Below, piece by piece: positions 13,339 to 20,433 of a stretch of 32,712 nucleotides of DNA (its first letter is position 1; the number at the start of each line of letters is the position of its first letter). The notes beneath the pieces are model-generated. The model saw nothing but the letters and a program-made list of their open reading frames with translations, ran no database searches and was not told the origin of the DNA. Source of the DNA: Candidatus Peregrinibacteria bacterium (GTDB lineage Bacteria > Patescibacteriota > Gracilibacteria > Peribacterales > Peribacteraceae); NCBI GenBank assembly GCA_016196295.1, contig JACPYA010000052.1, positions 1-32,712 on the forward strand. The letters run 5' to 3'. Position numbers and translations under genes: made by a program.

Positions 13339-15178
13339 TGACCTTCGCTTCGTCGGGGCTCGCGACGATCTGGATCGCGACGTGTTTGTTGCCGGCGAAG
13401 AAGATGCCCTGTCCGATGCCGGAGTTGAGGAGCACGTACTTTTCCCCATCCGTCAGGTAGAAGAGTTTCTGCAGCTGATCGACGGCGGTGGGGGATTGCT
13501 TGAGGAGAATCTGGAGCGCGGAGTTCGTGATGATCGGCTTGCCGTACGGCGAGTTCACGAAGTCCTCGATGTCCTGGGTGATGGTCGTGATGCCGAGGAA
13601 GTACTTGCGGGCGCGCTTCACGATGCCGTAGAGGAAGCGGGCGCTGTCCTCGTGCTGCATCAGGTTCCACGCTTCGTCGATGCAGAGGAACCTCTTCTTC
13701 AAGTTGCTGCGGATGCGGTTCCAGAGGAAGTTCAAGACGATGTAGATCGCGATGGGACGGAGTTGTTCCTCCAGGTCGCGGATCTGGAACACGACCATCT
13801 GTTTGTCGAGCTCGACGTTCGTCTTCTGGTCGAAGAGTCCCGCGTAGCTTCCTTCCGTGTACTTCTGGAGGATCTTCGCCATATTCTCGCCGCCCTGCGT
13901 CGTCATCAGCACATCGACGAGGTCGTGCATGGTCGGCACTTCCATCGTCATGGGGTCCGCGGTCTGGAGCGTGATGCCGTGGAGCGCGTACGTATCGAGG
14001 ATCGCTTTGTCGAGAACCCCGTCCTCGGCCGGGGTCAGCGTGCCGAGCATCAGCTTGAACAGGCCGTGCAGGTTGATGACCGCGGCACGGAGCACTTCGC
14101 CGACCTCCGCGTCTTCCCCGCGCACCGCCTGCGGCAGGTCGAAGGGATTGATGCGGAACGAGCTCTGGAGCGACATGGGCACGAACGAGCCGCCGACGGT
14201 CTTGCAGAGCTCGACGTATTCGTTTTCCGGGTCGATGACGAGGACTTCCGTCCCGAACATGAGCGCCCGGAGGATTTCCAGTTTCACGGTGAAGGATTTA
14301 CCCGCGCCGGAGGTGGCGAATACGTTCGCGTTCGCGTTCGGCAGGTCGAACCGGTCGAAGATCACCAGGCTTTCGTTGTGGCGGTTGATGCCGTAGAGGA
14401 TGCCGTGGTCGTCTGTAAGATCCGAACTCGAGAACGGGAAGCTCGTCGCGAGGGGCGAGGTGTTCATGTTGCGGTTGATCTCGAGTTCGTCCAAGCAGAG
14501 CGGCAGGGTGGAGTTCCACGCGTGCTCCATCTGGAACATCGCGGGCTTCGTGAGGACGAGCTTTCCACCGAGGATCGACTCGATGTCTGTCTGGAGCTTT
14601 TTGAGCTTCTCTTCGTTCTCGGCATAGAGCGTCACGTACATGCCAAATTGGAACAGCTTCTCGCGACCGCGCGCGAGGAGGTCCCGGAGTTCCTCGGCGT
14701 CTTGCAGCGCCGCCTCCAGCGCCGGGTCGCGGACGATGCCGCGCTGCTCGAGCATGCGGATGCTGGACCTGAGTTCCGCGACTTTCTTGCGGAGCATCTT
14801 CATGATCGCTTTGTTCGTCGTCGGGTAGATGAATTGGCCGATGTCCATCTGCGCCTCGAAGTTCACAAGCTGGCTGAGCCAGTTCGGATAGATGTAATTC
14901 GGCCAGTTATAGGCATAGAGCGTGCGCGAATGCTGATCGTTCAAAATCACTTCGTTGTTTTTGATCTCCATCGCCGCCGGCGCGATCAGATCGAGCGCTT
15001 TCTGCAGACCTTCCTCGTAGTGTTTCAACGTTTCTCGATCTTCATCCGTGAGTTTCTCTTCCTTCTCGCCCGCCGCTTTCAAGATGACCTCGGCCCTCTT
15101 CTGGAGACCCAGGAGTTCGTCGATCGCAGCGAGGATGACGCTGTGACTCTTCGGCAGGGGAGTGGGATGTACGGGCAT
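13166..15178 (-). CDS. virB4: VirB4-type secretion ATPase
   Basis: Cytoplasmic ATPase of type IV secretion/pilus machinery. About 670 residues: an N-terminal domain with NDQHSRTLYAYNWPNYIYPNWLSQLVNFE, a coiled-coil insertion (KMLRKKVAELRSSIRMLEQRG), Walker A ATSGAGKS (about 288-295), VLVIDPENEYVELCKTVGG, Walker B FLCIDEAWNLM (about 497-507) and the late motif TTITQDIEDFV. All ATPase motifs look intact. The tail is Pro/Ala-rich (PPQDAAGAVANPAPEAPKAS). The ATG at 15178 is used; an in-frame TTG at 15193 is the alternative, and TGC-TATAAT lies at 15206-15214. It probably works with the three pilin-like genes at 522-1927, whose promoter has the same TTCTGCTATAAT core. Its 3' end overlaps the RT frame by 173 bases. 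Confidence 0.93.
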   Translation of the reverse strand: MPVHPTPLPKSHSVILAAIDELLGLQKRAEVILKAAGEKEEKLTDEDRETLKHYEEGLQKALDLIAPAAMEIKNNEVILNDQHSRTLYAYNWPNYIYPNWLSQLVNFEAQMDIGQFIYPTTNKAIMKMLRKKVAELRSSIRMLEQRGIVRDPALEAALQDAEELRDLLARGREKLFQFGMYVTLYAENEEKLKKLQTDIESILGGKLVLTKPAMFQMEHAWNSTLPLCLDELEINRNMNTSPLATSFPFSSSDLTDDHGILYGINRHNESLVIFDRFDLPNANANVFATSGAGKSFTVKLEILRALMFGTEVLVIDPENEYVELCKTVGGSFVPMSLQSSFRINPFDLPQAVRGEDAEVGEVLRAAVINLHGLFKLMLGTLTPAEDGVLDKAILDTYALHGITLQTADPMTMEVPTMHDLVDVLMTTQGGENMAKILQKYTEGSYAGLFDQKTNVELDKQMVVFQIRDLEEQLRPIAIYIVLNFLWNRIRSNLKKRFLCIDEAWNLMQHEDSARFLYGIVKRARKYFLGITTITQDIEDFVNSPYGKPIITNSALQILLKQSPTAVDQLQKLFYLTDGEKYVLLNSGIGQGIFFAGNKHVAIQIVASPDEAKVITTKPEEVLAQKQMIAAKKEDIAALRAQGKIETPELKPPQDAAGAVANPAPEAPKAS

Positions 15179-15205
15179 GAAAAGTAGATTCAATGAATCC
15201 CATTA

Positions 15206-15214
15206 TTATAGCAG
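15206..15214 (-). promoter_or_regulatory. extended -10 promoter of virB4
   Basis: Minus strand TGC-TATAAT within TTTCTGCTATAATAATG. The predicted start near 15199 leaves about 20 bases before ATG 15178. The same core lies upstream of the pilin operon (507-515) and, with one change, of the small membrane gene at 20379. Confidence 0.65.
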
Positions 15215-15270
15215 AAAAGGGCTATGATTGGAAGCGTGGGACAGTAGGGTCTTTTAGCATCCTTTGGCCA

Positions 15271-15395
15271 CAATTCTTAATTTTCATTTTTCATTTTTCA
15301 ATGAATTTTCAATCTATCAATTTTCAAGAAAACGTTCGCATGGATCCTTGAACTTTGAAAATTGATTGGAAATTGAAAATTGTGAACTGAAAATT
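15271..15395. repeat. AT-rich inverted repeat, about 125 bp
   Basis: The left half is made of AATTTTCA/TTTTTCAAT units and the right half of TGAAAATTG/GGAAATTGA units, so the halves can pair around a central AACGTTCGCATGG. It fills most of the gap between the lipoprotein stop (15418, minus) and the virB4 promoter and may end lipoprotein transcripts. Related AATTATCAATT units flank the gene at 21662-22012. Confidence 0.6.
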
Positions 15396-15417
15396 GCCGT
15401 ACTGGCCTCTCAAAGCC

Positions 15418-16272
15418 TTACTGGATAGGTCCGAAAATCGACTCGCCCCGTCTCCTGCCTTCCCCCTCGCTATCCATGATGATGCCGAGGTCCTCGATAC
15501 CCGGGAGCTCCACGACCGAGAGCCCCGCGATGAGGATTTCGCGATTCTGCTCGATCGCGGTCACGCGTTCCTCCGCGATCTCGAGGAGGTCGCGGAACGC
15601 TCGCTGGATATCCCGCATCCGTTCGAGTTCTCCTTCGGTCATGTCGAGCTTTGTCTGCGCCGTGACGAGGGACTTCTGCTCTGCTCCCGCCGTCCCGTAG
15701 TCCTTTTCTCGCAGCGCTTTGTTGATCACGCGTTGAATCGCGGTGACGGCCGCGCGCTCTTCGCGTTGCCGTTCGCTCAGCGCTTCCAGTTCTCCCTCCA
15801 GCTGCTGATTTCTTGTGAAACTGCGTCGGGCCACGGAATGCAGCTGCGAAAGGTACTGATTGAGGGTTTCCGCGCGGTTCTGGCTGCGATTGAGGAGCTC
15901 GGGGACATCGACCTGCAACGCCGTGCCGAGTTCCTGGAGAAGGGCGAACGTGTCATCGAGACTCATGCGGTCGCCGGCTTCGAGCTGCACGGTCGCTCCG
16001 AGTCCGCGCAGGGCGGAACTTTCGGCGAAGACCGTGCCCCGTTCGAGGTAAAGCGACACAAAGAGCCCGAGCATGGGACTCGGACGAGAGTTTTCCGCAG
16101 TGCGTACGAAGAGTTTCATGATGGACTGCACGGCTTTGTTCGCGTTTCCTGTCGTGACGGTCTGCGCTTGCTCTCCCCCGGACCCACCGCAGGCAGCAAG
16201 CATCAGCAGAAGGCCTAAGCAACATACGTTCCTGGCGCTCTTTTGGTGCATAATATAGAGAGTCCTGATCAT
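15418..16272 (-). CDS. coiled-coil lipoprotein of unknown function
   Basis: The N-terminus MIRTLYIMHQKSARNVCCLGLLLMLAACGG is a lipoprotein signal, with lipobox LAAC and Cys28 as the lipidated residue. The rest of the 284 residues is mostly long amphipathic helices (QLEGELEALSERQREERAAVTAIQRVINKALREK, LDMTEGELERMRDIQRAFRDLLEIAEERV), so a coiled-coil envelope protein is likely. The ATG at 16272 is fixed by an excellent promoter, TTGATA-N17-TATAAT, with the hexamer ending six bases upstream; the ATG at 16251 would lie deeper in the transcript. The family is not recognised. Its neighbour virB4 is read in the same direction, but a large inverted repeat separates them. Confidence 0.75.
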   Translation of the reverse strand: MIRTLYIMHQKSARNVCCLGLLLMLAACGGSGGEQAQTVTTGNANKAVQSIMKLFVRTAENSRPSPMLGLFVSLYLERGTVFAESSALRGLGATVQLEAGDRMSLDDTFALLQELGTALQVDVPELLNRSQNRAETLNQYLSQLHSVARRSFTRNQQLEGELEALSERQREERAAVTAIQRVINKALREKDYGTAGAEQKSLVTAQTKLDMTEGELERMRDIQRAFRDLLEIAEERVTAIEQNREILIAGLSVVELPGIEDLGIIMDSEGEGRRRGESIFGPIQ

Positions 16273-16278
16273 TTCATG

Positions 16279-16307
16279 ATTATACACTTTTTTAGTGTTT
16301 TTATCAA
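16279..16307 (-). promoter_or_regulatory. consensus sigma-70 promoter, leaderless lipoprotein mRNA
   Basis: Minus strand TTGATA (16302-16307), 17-base spacer, TATAAT (16279-16284), six bases, then ATG 16272. This is the best-defined leaderless promoter in the window because the -35, spacer, -10 and start codon all agree. Confidence 0.75.
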
Positions 16308-16470
16308 GTAGCGGAATGCTGCCCTCTGTGAGCTCCATTCACTCTCTCATGCGGTAGCAAAATTTCTGAACAATGATCATCGGTCGTATCAAAATATTTT
16401 CAAAAAAATGATCTGATACGGCTGCGCGATATGACATAAACAATAGTTATATCCATGCTAAAGCCCATGT

Positions 16471-16536
16471 CGGCGCAGCGATCCGACTTCGTCCGCCTAA
16501 GGCGGACTTCACCGGACACGTATCGCTACGCCGCCA
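16471..16536. repeat. long palindromic element upstream of argS
   Basis: Outer arms GGCGCAGCGAT and ATCGCTACGCC (10 of 11 pairs) surround an inner GTCCGCC-TAA-GGCGGAC (16491-16507). It lies in the 426-base gap 16339-16764, where I find no protein or RNA gene; the rest of the gap is AT-rich and holds the argS promoter. Confidence 0.6.
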
Positions 16537-16705
16537 TCGATTTTTGATAGCGAACTAAAAATTGTCGCAGAGGCATCGCGAAGCCGCATGAAAAAGTACT
16601 CGTCCTCCTGAGTGAACGAACGTGCATACAAATTGTGTTCAAAACATGAGCAGAATCTGTGTGCAAGATCAATTTTTGTTATCAAGTGGCATAAGCCCTA
16701 AAAAT

Positions 16706-16714
16706 TGCTATATT
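16706..16714 (+). promoter_or_regulatory. extended -10 promoter of argS
   Basis: TGC-TATATT. The start would be near 16721, giving a leader of about 44 bases without an evident Shine-Dalgarno sequence. Confidence 0.5.
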
Positions 16715-16764
16715 CTGCGCACTTTTCTGAGTAGCAGTTTTGTTCATCGTCACTTTTTCCACCG

Positions 16765-18468
16765 ATGTTTGAGGAGCTCTCCACCCTTGGGACAAAGATG
16801 CTGAAAAAGGCGTTCGGTGGGGGTGATGTGAAGGTCCTGTGGACCTCGCCGAAGGAAATTGCGCATGGCGACGCAACCACAACGGTGGCGTTGGAACTTT
16901 CGAAGAAACTTGGTACGAAGCCGCGCGCGATCGCAGAGGTGCTGGCGAAGGAACTCTCGCATCACTCCTCTATAGAGAAGGTGGAGATCGCCGGTGCGGG
17001 GTATGTGAACGTGTGGCTGAAGCCGAGTGCCCTCATCACAGAGCTGCATCGCTCGCGCGCGGCCTGCACCGCCCGAGTGCCGAAGAAGACGGCGCGCCCC
17101 GTCATCGTGGAGTATTCCCAGCCGAACATCGCCAAACCCCTCGGCGTGCATCACCTCCTCTCGACCGTCATCGGACAGGCGATTGCGAACTTGCACGAAC
17201 ATGCCGGACAGAATGTGATCCGCTGGAACTACCTGGGCGACTGGGGCACGCAGTTTGGAAAACTTGCGGTCGCTCTGGAGAAGTGGGGCAAAGGAAAGAA
17301 GCCCCGCGACTTTGCGATCGACGAACTCCTCGCCCTCTACGTGAAGTTCCACGATGAAGCGGAGAAAGATCCGACCCTCGAAGATCAGGCACGCAAGACC
17401 TTCCGCGCACTCGAGCAGGGCGATCCGCATCTCCGGAACTTCCGCGAAGACATCGTGGCGGTGACGAAAGGGTCGCTGGGCGCGCTCTACGGACGGCTTC
17501 ACGTGAACTTCGACCTCGACCTCGGCGAGAGTTTCTACGAGGACAAGATGGATGCGATTCTGGAAGAAGGGAAGAGAAAGGAAGTGTTCGAGACGGGCGA
17601 AGGCGGCGCGCTGATCGTGCGGTTCCCCGAAGAGACGGGGATGCCGCCCTACATGGTGCAAAAGAGCGACGGCGCCACTCTCTACTCCACGCGCGACCTC
17701 GCCCAGATGCGCTACCGCATCGATACGTACAACCCGGAGGGCATCTACATCGTGACGGACATCGCGCAGAAGCTGCACTTCGAGCAGCTCATGGAGACCT
17801 GCCGGATGCTCGGGTGGAAGCTGCCGGACTTCGAGAACGTCCTCGTCGGGCGCATGCGCTTCGCCGACAAGAAGATGAGCACGCGCAAGGGAAACATCCT
17901 CAAGCTCGAAGAGGTGCTCGACGAAGCGGTGCGACGGGCGGACACGATCATCGCCGATCGCGGCGACAGCATCCAGACGGATGACCCGAAAGAGCTCTCC
18001 GAGATGATGGGCATCGGCGCCGTCGTCTACGGGATCCTCAGCCAGAACCGCAAGATGGATCTGGTCTTCGACTGGGACAAGATGCTCAGCTTCGAAGGAA
18101 ACTCCGCGCCGTACCTGCAGTACACGCACGCACGGGCGAAGTCCGTCCTGCGAAAGTCCGACCAGCAGGACTTCTCGTTCCCGAAGGAGATCAAAGCTCT
18201 CACGGAGAAAGAGCGCGTCGTCATCGGCACCCTGCTGCAGTTCCAGTCCGTCCTGGATGACGCCCTGGAGACGCACATGCCCCACAAGCTCGCGAATTTC
18301 CTGTACCAACTCTCGCAGGACTACAACGCTTTCTATAACGGAGAGCCCATTCTGCAGGCAGACCAGGCAGAAGAACGGGCTCTCCGTCTCGCTCTGACCT
18401 CCCTCACCGCGACCGTCCTCAAGACGGGAGCAGAACTTCTCACCCTGCGCGTTCCCGAACGCATGTAG
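16765..18468 (+). CDS. argS: arginyl-tRNA synthetase
   Basis: Cytosolic class I synthetase that charges tRNA-Arg. The 567 residues include a short Add1-like N-terminal domain (MFEELSTLGTKMLKKAF…AGAGYVNVWL), the ArgRS signature VEYSQPNIAKPLGVHHLLS with the HIGH-type motif GVHH at 127-130, RWNYLGDWGTQFGKL, the KMSK-like KKMSTRKGN (370-373 = KMST), and a C-terminal DALR-type anticodon-binding domain containing APYLQYTHARAKSVLRK. Length is typical. The start ATG lies below a TGC-TATATT promoter; upstream in-frame codons were not needed to complete the first helix. Confidence 0.97.
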   Translation: MFEELSTLGTKMLKKAFGGGDVKVLWTSPKEIAHGDATTTVALELSKKLGTKPRAIAEVLAKELSHHSSIEKVEIAGAGYVNVWLKPSALITELHRSRAACTARVPKKTARPVIVEYSQPNIAKPLGVHHLLSTVIGQAIANLHEHAGQNVIRWNYLGDWGTQFGKLAVALEKWGKGKKPRDFAIDELLALYVKFHDEAEKDPTLEDQARKTFRALEQGDPHLRNFREDIVAVTKGSLGALYGRLHVNFDLDLGESFYEDKMDAILEEGKRKEVFETGEGGALIVRFPEETGMPPYMVQKSDGATLYSTRDLAQMRYRIDTYNPEGIYIVTDIAQKLHFEQLMETCRMLGWKLPDFENVLVGRMRFADKKMSTRKGNILKLEEVLDEAVRRADTIIADRGDSIQTDDPKELSEMMGIGAVVYGILSQNRKMDLVFDWDKMLSFEGNSAPYLQYTHARAKSVLRKSDQQDFSFPKEIKALTEKERVVIGTLLQFQSVLDDALETHMPHKLANFLYQLSQDYNAFYNGEPILQADQAEERALRLALTSLTATVLKTGAELLTLRVPERM

Positions 18469-18481
18469 GTTGCCTTTCACC

Positions 18482-18500
18482 CGCAGGTCGAAGACCTGCG
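18482..18500. terminator. hairpin after argS
   Basis: CGCAGGTC-GAA-GACCTGCG, an 8-bp perfect stem with a 3-base loop, then CTTTCATTCC. It may be a weak terminator or a dispersed palindrome of the kind seen elsewhere in the window. Confidence 0.5.
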
Positions 18501-18521
18501 CTTTCATTCCCATTCAGTTCC

Positions 18522-19979
18522 ATGACTCCCCGTCGTTACCGTCCCGCTTCGCGGGGCTCGAGCGCACGCCCGCTCATCGCGTTCCTCCTCATTGCCTCGT
18601 TTGGCATTCTCTTTGCCGGATGCAGCAGATCGGGCATACGGGGTCCGGAAGACATCGCGGATGAATTTACCTTCACCGAGGACGACGTCGCGCGCTTCCG
18701 CGAGCTCGCAACCTCCTCCTCGCCCGCGAGCGCACCGGCTGCGAAGACGAAGACGGGCGCGACGATGGAACTGAATGTGAACGATGCCTCCAGTGTGAGC
18801 ACTCTCCCGACCACAGCCCCGGAGATCGACCTCTCCCGCGCGAAGACCTACGAAGCCATCCGCAGCGGCCCTTCCGGAGCAGGGAAAAACCTCTACCGCG
18901 TGACCAACGAGTTTTTGAACGTGCGCGACCAGGCAAACATCACGTCCGGAAACCTCGGCCGCCTTGACCGAGGGGCGATCGTCACGATGGTGGATTTCAC
19001 GAACGCCGCGTGGGCTACGGTCGAGTATGCCCCCGGCAAGCAGGGATACGTGGCGCTGCGCTACCTCAGCAAGCTCACGACGGAGGACAAGCTTGCGGAG
19101 GAGAAGAAGGCATTCGACGGGCAGTACTTCGTGAACTTCGGTTTCGTGAACGTCCGCAAAGACCCGAACGCCCAGAGCGAGAAGCTCGGCGAGCTGCCGG
19201 GCCAGCAGATCGTGAAGCCGATCAGCAAGGACGATGTCTGGGCCCGCATTCCGTTCAGCGGCCGCGAAGGCTACGTCGCGATGCAGTACCTCTCGCCGTT
19301 CGTGCCGAATTTCCTCGTCCGCCAGGAGAAATTCACGCTCCCGATCCTCCACTACAACATGGCGGAGGACGACATGCAAAAGGCGCTCGTTGCGCATGTG
19401 GCGAAACTGCGCGCGGAGGGCATCCGGCTCCTCACGATGCGAGACTTCTATGATCTCCTGCTCGTGCAGGAACAGCGTGACGTCCGCCTGGAACCGAAGA
19501 CCGTCGTCATCGCTCTCACGAACATCACGCCGAAGAACGTCGATGCCGTCTCCAGTCTGCTCTCCCAAAACAACATCCGCGCGACGCTCTTCCTGGAGAC
19601 GCAGCACCTGGGGCTCACGGGCATCCCGGAGAAGAAAGTCCTCACGCTCCTCGCGAACGGCATGGACCTGCAATCCGCCGGACACACGGGCGATGACCTG
19701 CGATCCCTCACGAACGCGCAGGTGGAGCTGGAACTGAAGCAGAGCCGCTCCATTCTGGAGGATCTGACGAAGAAGACCGTGTTCGCGGTGGCGTACCCGC
19801 AAGGGGGCGTGAACGATCGCGTGATGCAGAAGGCGATCGAGGCGGGCTACCTGCTGGGCCTCGGCTCGGCTCCGGAACGCACCTTCGGTCGCGGACAGCT
19901 CCTCCGGCTTCCGAGCTTCACGATCACCGCGAGCATGCAGGAAGATGACGTCCTCCAGATCGTCCGTCCCGAGCAATGA
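18522..19979 (+). CDS. lipoprotein with two SH3b domains and a degenerate polysaccharide-deacetylase domain
   Basis: 485 residues. The signal is lipobox FAGC with Cys34. After a low-complexity stretch come two bacterial SH3-like domains (EFLNVRDQANITSGNLGRLDRG…GKQGYVALRYLS and GFVNVRKDPNAQSEKLGELPGQ…GREGYVAMQYLS), likely to bind cell wall. The last 200 residues follow the NodB deacetylase layout: KTVVIALTNITPKNVDAVSSLLSQNNIRATLFLET, then GMDLQSAGHTGDD, then AVAYPQGGVNDRVMQKAIEAGY. The motif-1 Asp-Asp is replaced (ALTNIT for TFDDG) and the second His of H-x3-H is Asp. Metal binding and catalysis are probably lost, leaving a binding role on the cell surface. Its stop overlaps a following small ORF (ATGA). 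Confidence 0.85.
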   Translation: MTPRRYRPASRGSSARPLIAFLLIASFGILFAGCSRSGIRGPEDIADEFTFTEDDVARFRELATSSSPASAPAAKTKTGATMELNVNDASSVSTLPTTAPEIDLSRAKTYEAIRSGPSGAGKNLYRVTNEFLNVRDQANITSGNLGRLDRGAIVTMVDFTNAAWATVEYAPGKQGYVALRYLSKLTTEDKLAEEKKAFDGQYFVNFGFVNVRKDPNAQSEKLGELPGQQIVKPISKDDVWARIPFSGREGYVAMQYLSPFVPNFLVRQEKFTLPILHYNMAEDDMQKALVAHVAKLRAEGIRLLTMRDFYDLLLVQEQRDVRLEPKTVVIALTNITPKNVDAVSSLLSQNNIRATLFLETQHLGLTGIPEKKVLTLLANGMDLQSAGHTGDDLRSLTNAQVELELKQSRSILEDLTKKTVFAVAYPQGGVNDRVMQKAIEAGYLLGLGSAPERTFGRGQLLRLPSFTITASMQEDDVLQIVRPEQ

Positions 19980-20110
19980 CCTGGACCCTGCGTCTCCGGC
20001 ACGTTCGGTCGCGACCGACGTGCCTCCGTCGGCTGCGCGTGTGGATGTTGCCGCCGATGCTCATGGTGCTCGCTGCGCGGATTCTGAAGGTGATTCACCA
20101 GCTGTATTAG
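19976..20110 (+). CDS. possible small basic membrane peptide, 44 residues
   Basis: The ATG overlaps the stop of the preceding lipoprotein gene (ATGA), so it could be translationally coupled. The product MTWTLRLRHVRSRPTCLRRL is strongly basic, followed by a hydrophobic helix (VWMLPPMLMVLAARILKVI). No homologue is recognised. The frame ends exactly where a perfect 24-base palindrome (terminator) begins, which supports a real operon end, but at this size the frame may be chance in GC-rich sequence. Confidence 0.35.
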   Translation: MTWTLRLRHVRSRPTCLRRLRVWMLPPMLMVLAARILKVIHQLY

Positions 20111-20132
20111 GTGCTGATTGCAATCAGCACCT
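20109..20132. terminator. perfect palindrome, probable bidirectional terminator
   Basis: AGGTGCTGATTG / CAATCAGCACCT, a 24-base perfect palindrome between the plus-strand lipoprotein operon and the minus-strand small membrane gene that ends at 20137. The right flank is CCTCTCATT, a weak pyrimidine tract. Confidence 0.6.
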
Positions 20133-20136
20133 CCTC

Positions 20137-20379
20137 TCATTGAAACGGCGACATCTTGAGTGCCTGCTCCGCCGCTTGCTCTGTAATTTTCTTCAGGATG
20201 GCATCCGCGTTGTTGTAGAAGTACCACACCGAGGCAATGAAAATCAGGAGAGGAATGAAGCCGAGGATCGTCCGGACAAAGCCTCCCCACGTGCGAATGC
20301 GATCCCGCTTATCCATGCGTTCCAGGTGTTTCACGATGAGATCGAGTTTGTCTTCGGCGGTCTGAGGCACTTTGGGCAT
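20137..20379 (-). CDS. small single-pass membrane protein
   Basis: 80 residues: a charged N-terminal helix (AEDKLDLIVKHLERMDKRDRIRTW), one membrane segment (TILGFIPLLIFIASVWYFY), and a short outer tail (NNADAILKKITEQAAEQALKMSPFQ). The family is not recognised. The start ATG 20379 follows TGC-TATACT by seven bases, so the mRNA should be leaderless. The promoter sits directly beside the palindrome that ends the FemAB-like gene upstream. Confidence 0.72.
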   Translation of the reverse strand: MPKVPQTAEDKLDLIVKHLERMDKRDRIRTWGGFVRTILGFIPLLIFIASVWYFYNNADAILKKITEQAAEQALKMSPFQ

Positions 20380-20386
20380 GCAGCGC

Positions 20387-20395
20387 AGTATAGCA
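20387..20395 (-). promoter_or_regulatory. extended -10 promoter of the small membrane gene
   Basis: Minus strand TGC-TATACT within TTTTCTGCTATACTGC, seven bases before ATG 20379. The TTCTGCTATA core is shared with the pilin and virB4 promoters. Confidence 0.6.
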
Positions 20396-20400
20396 GAAAA

Positions 20401-20431
20401 TTCGTAGGCCGAAATATTTCGGCCCTACGAA
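20401..20431. terminator. palindromic terminator of the FemAB-like gene
   Basis: TTCGTAGG-CCGAAAT / ATTTCGG-CCTACGAA with one extra base, followed on the minus strand by TTTT. It lies three bases after the FemAB-like stop codon, and its T-run is also the upstream edge of the next promoter. Confidence 0.65.
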
Positions 20432-20433
20432 TT

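Noticed and set aside
13382-15187. A 601-codon open frame antisense to virB4
   Set aside because: The opposite frame encodes all VirB4 motifs. The antisense frame is rich in Arg/Glu/Val, as expected from GC-rich codons, and shows no domain.
16750-18513. A 587-codon open frame antisense to argS
   Set aside because: argS motifs on the plus strand are complete; the antisense frame is a codon-usage shadow. The same holds for 18504-19976 opposite the SH3b lipoprotein.
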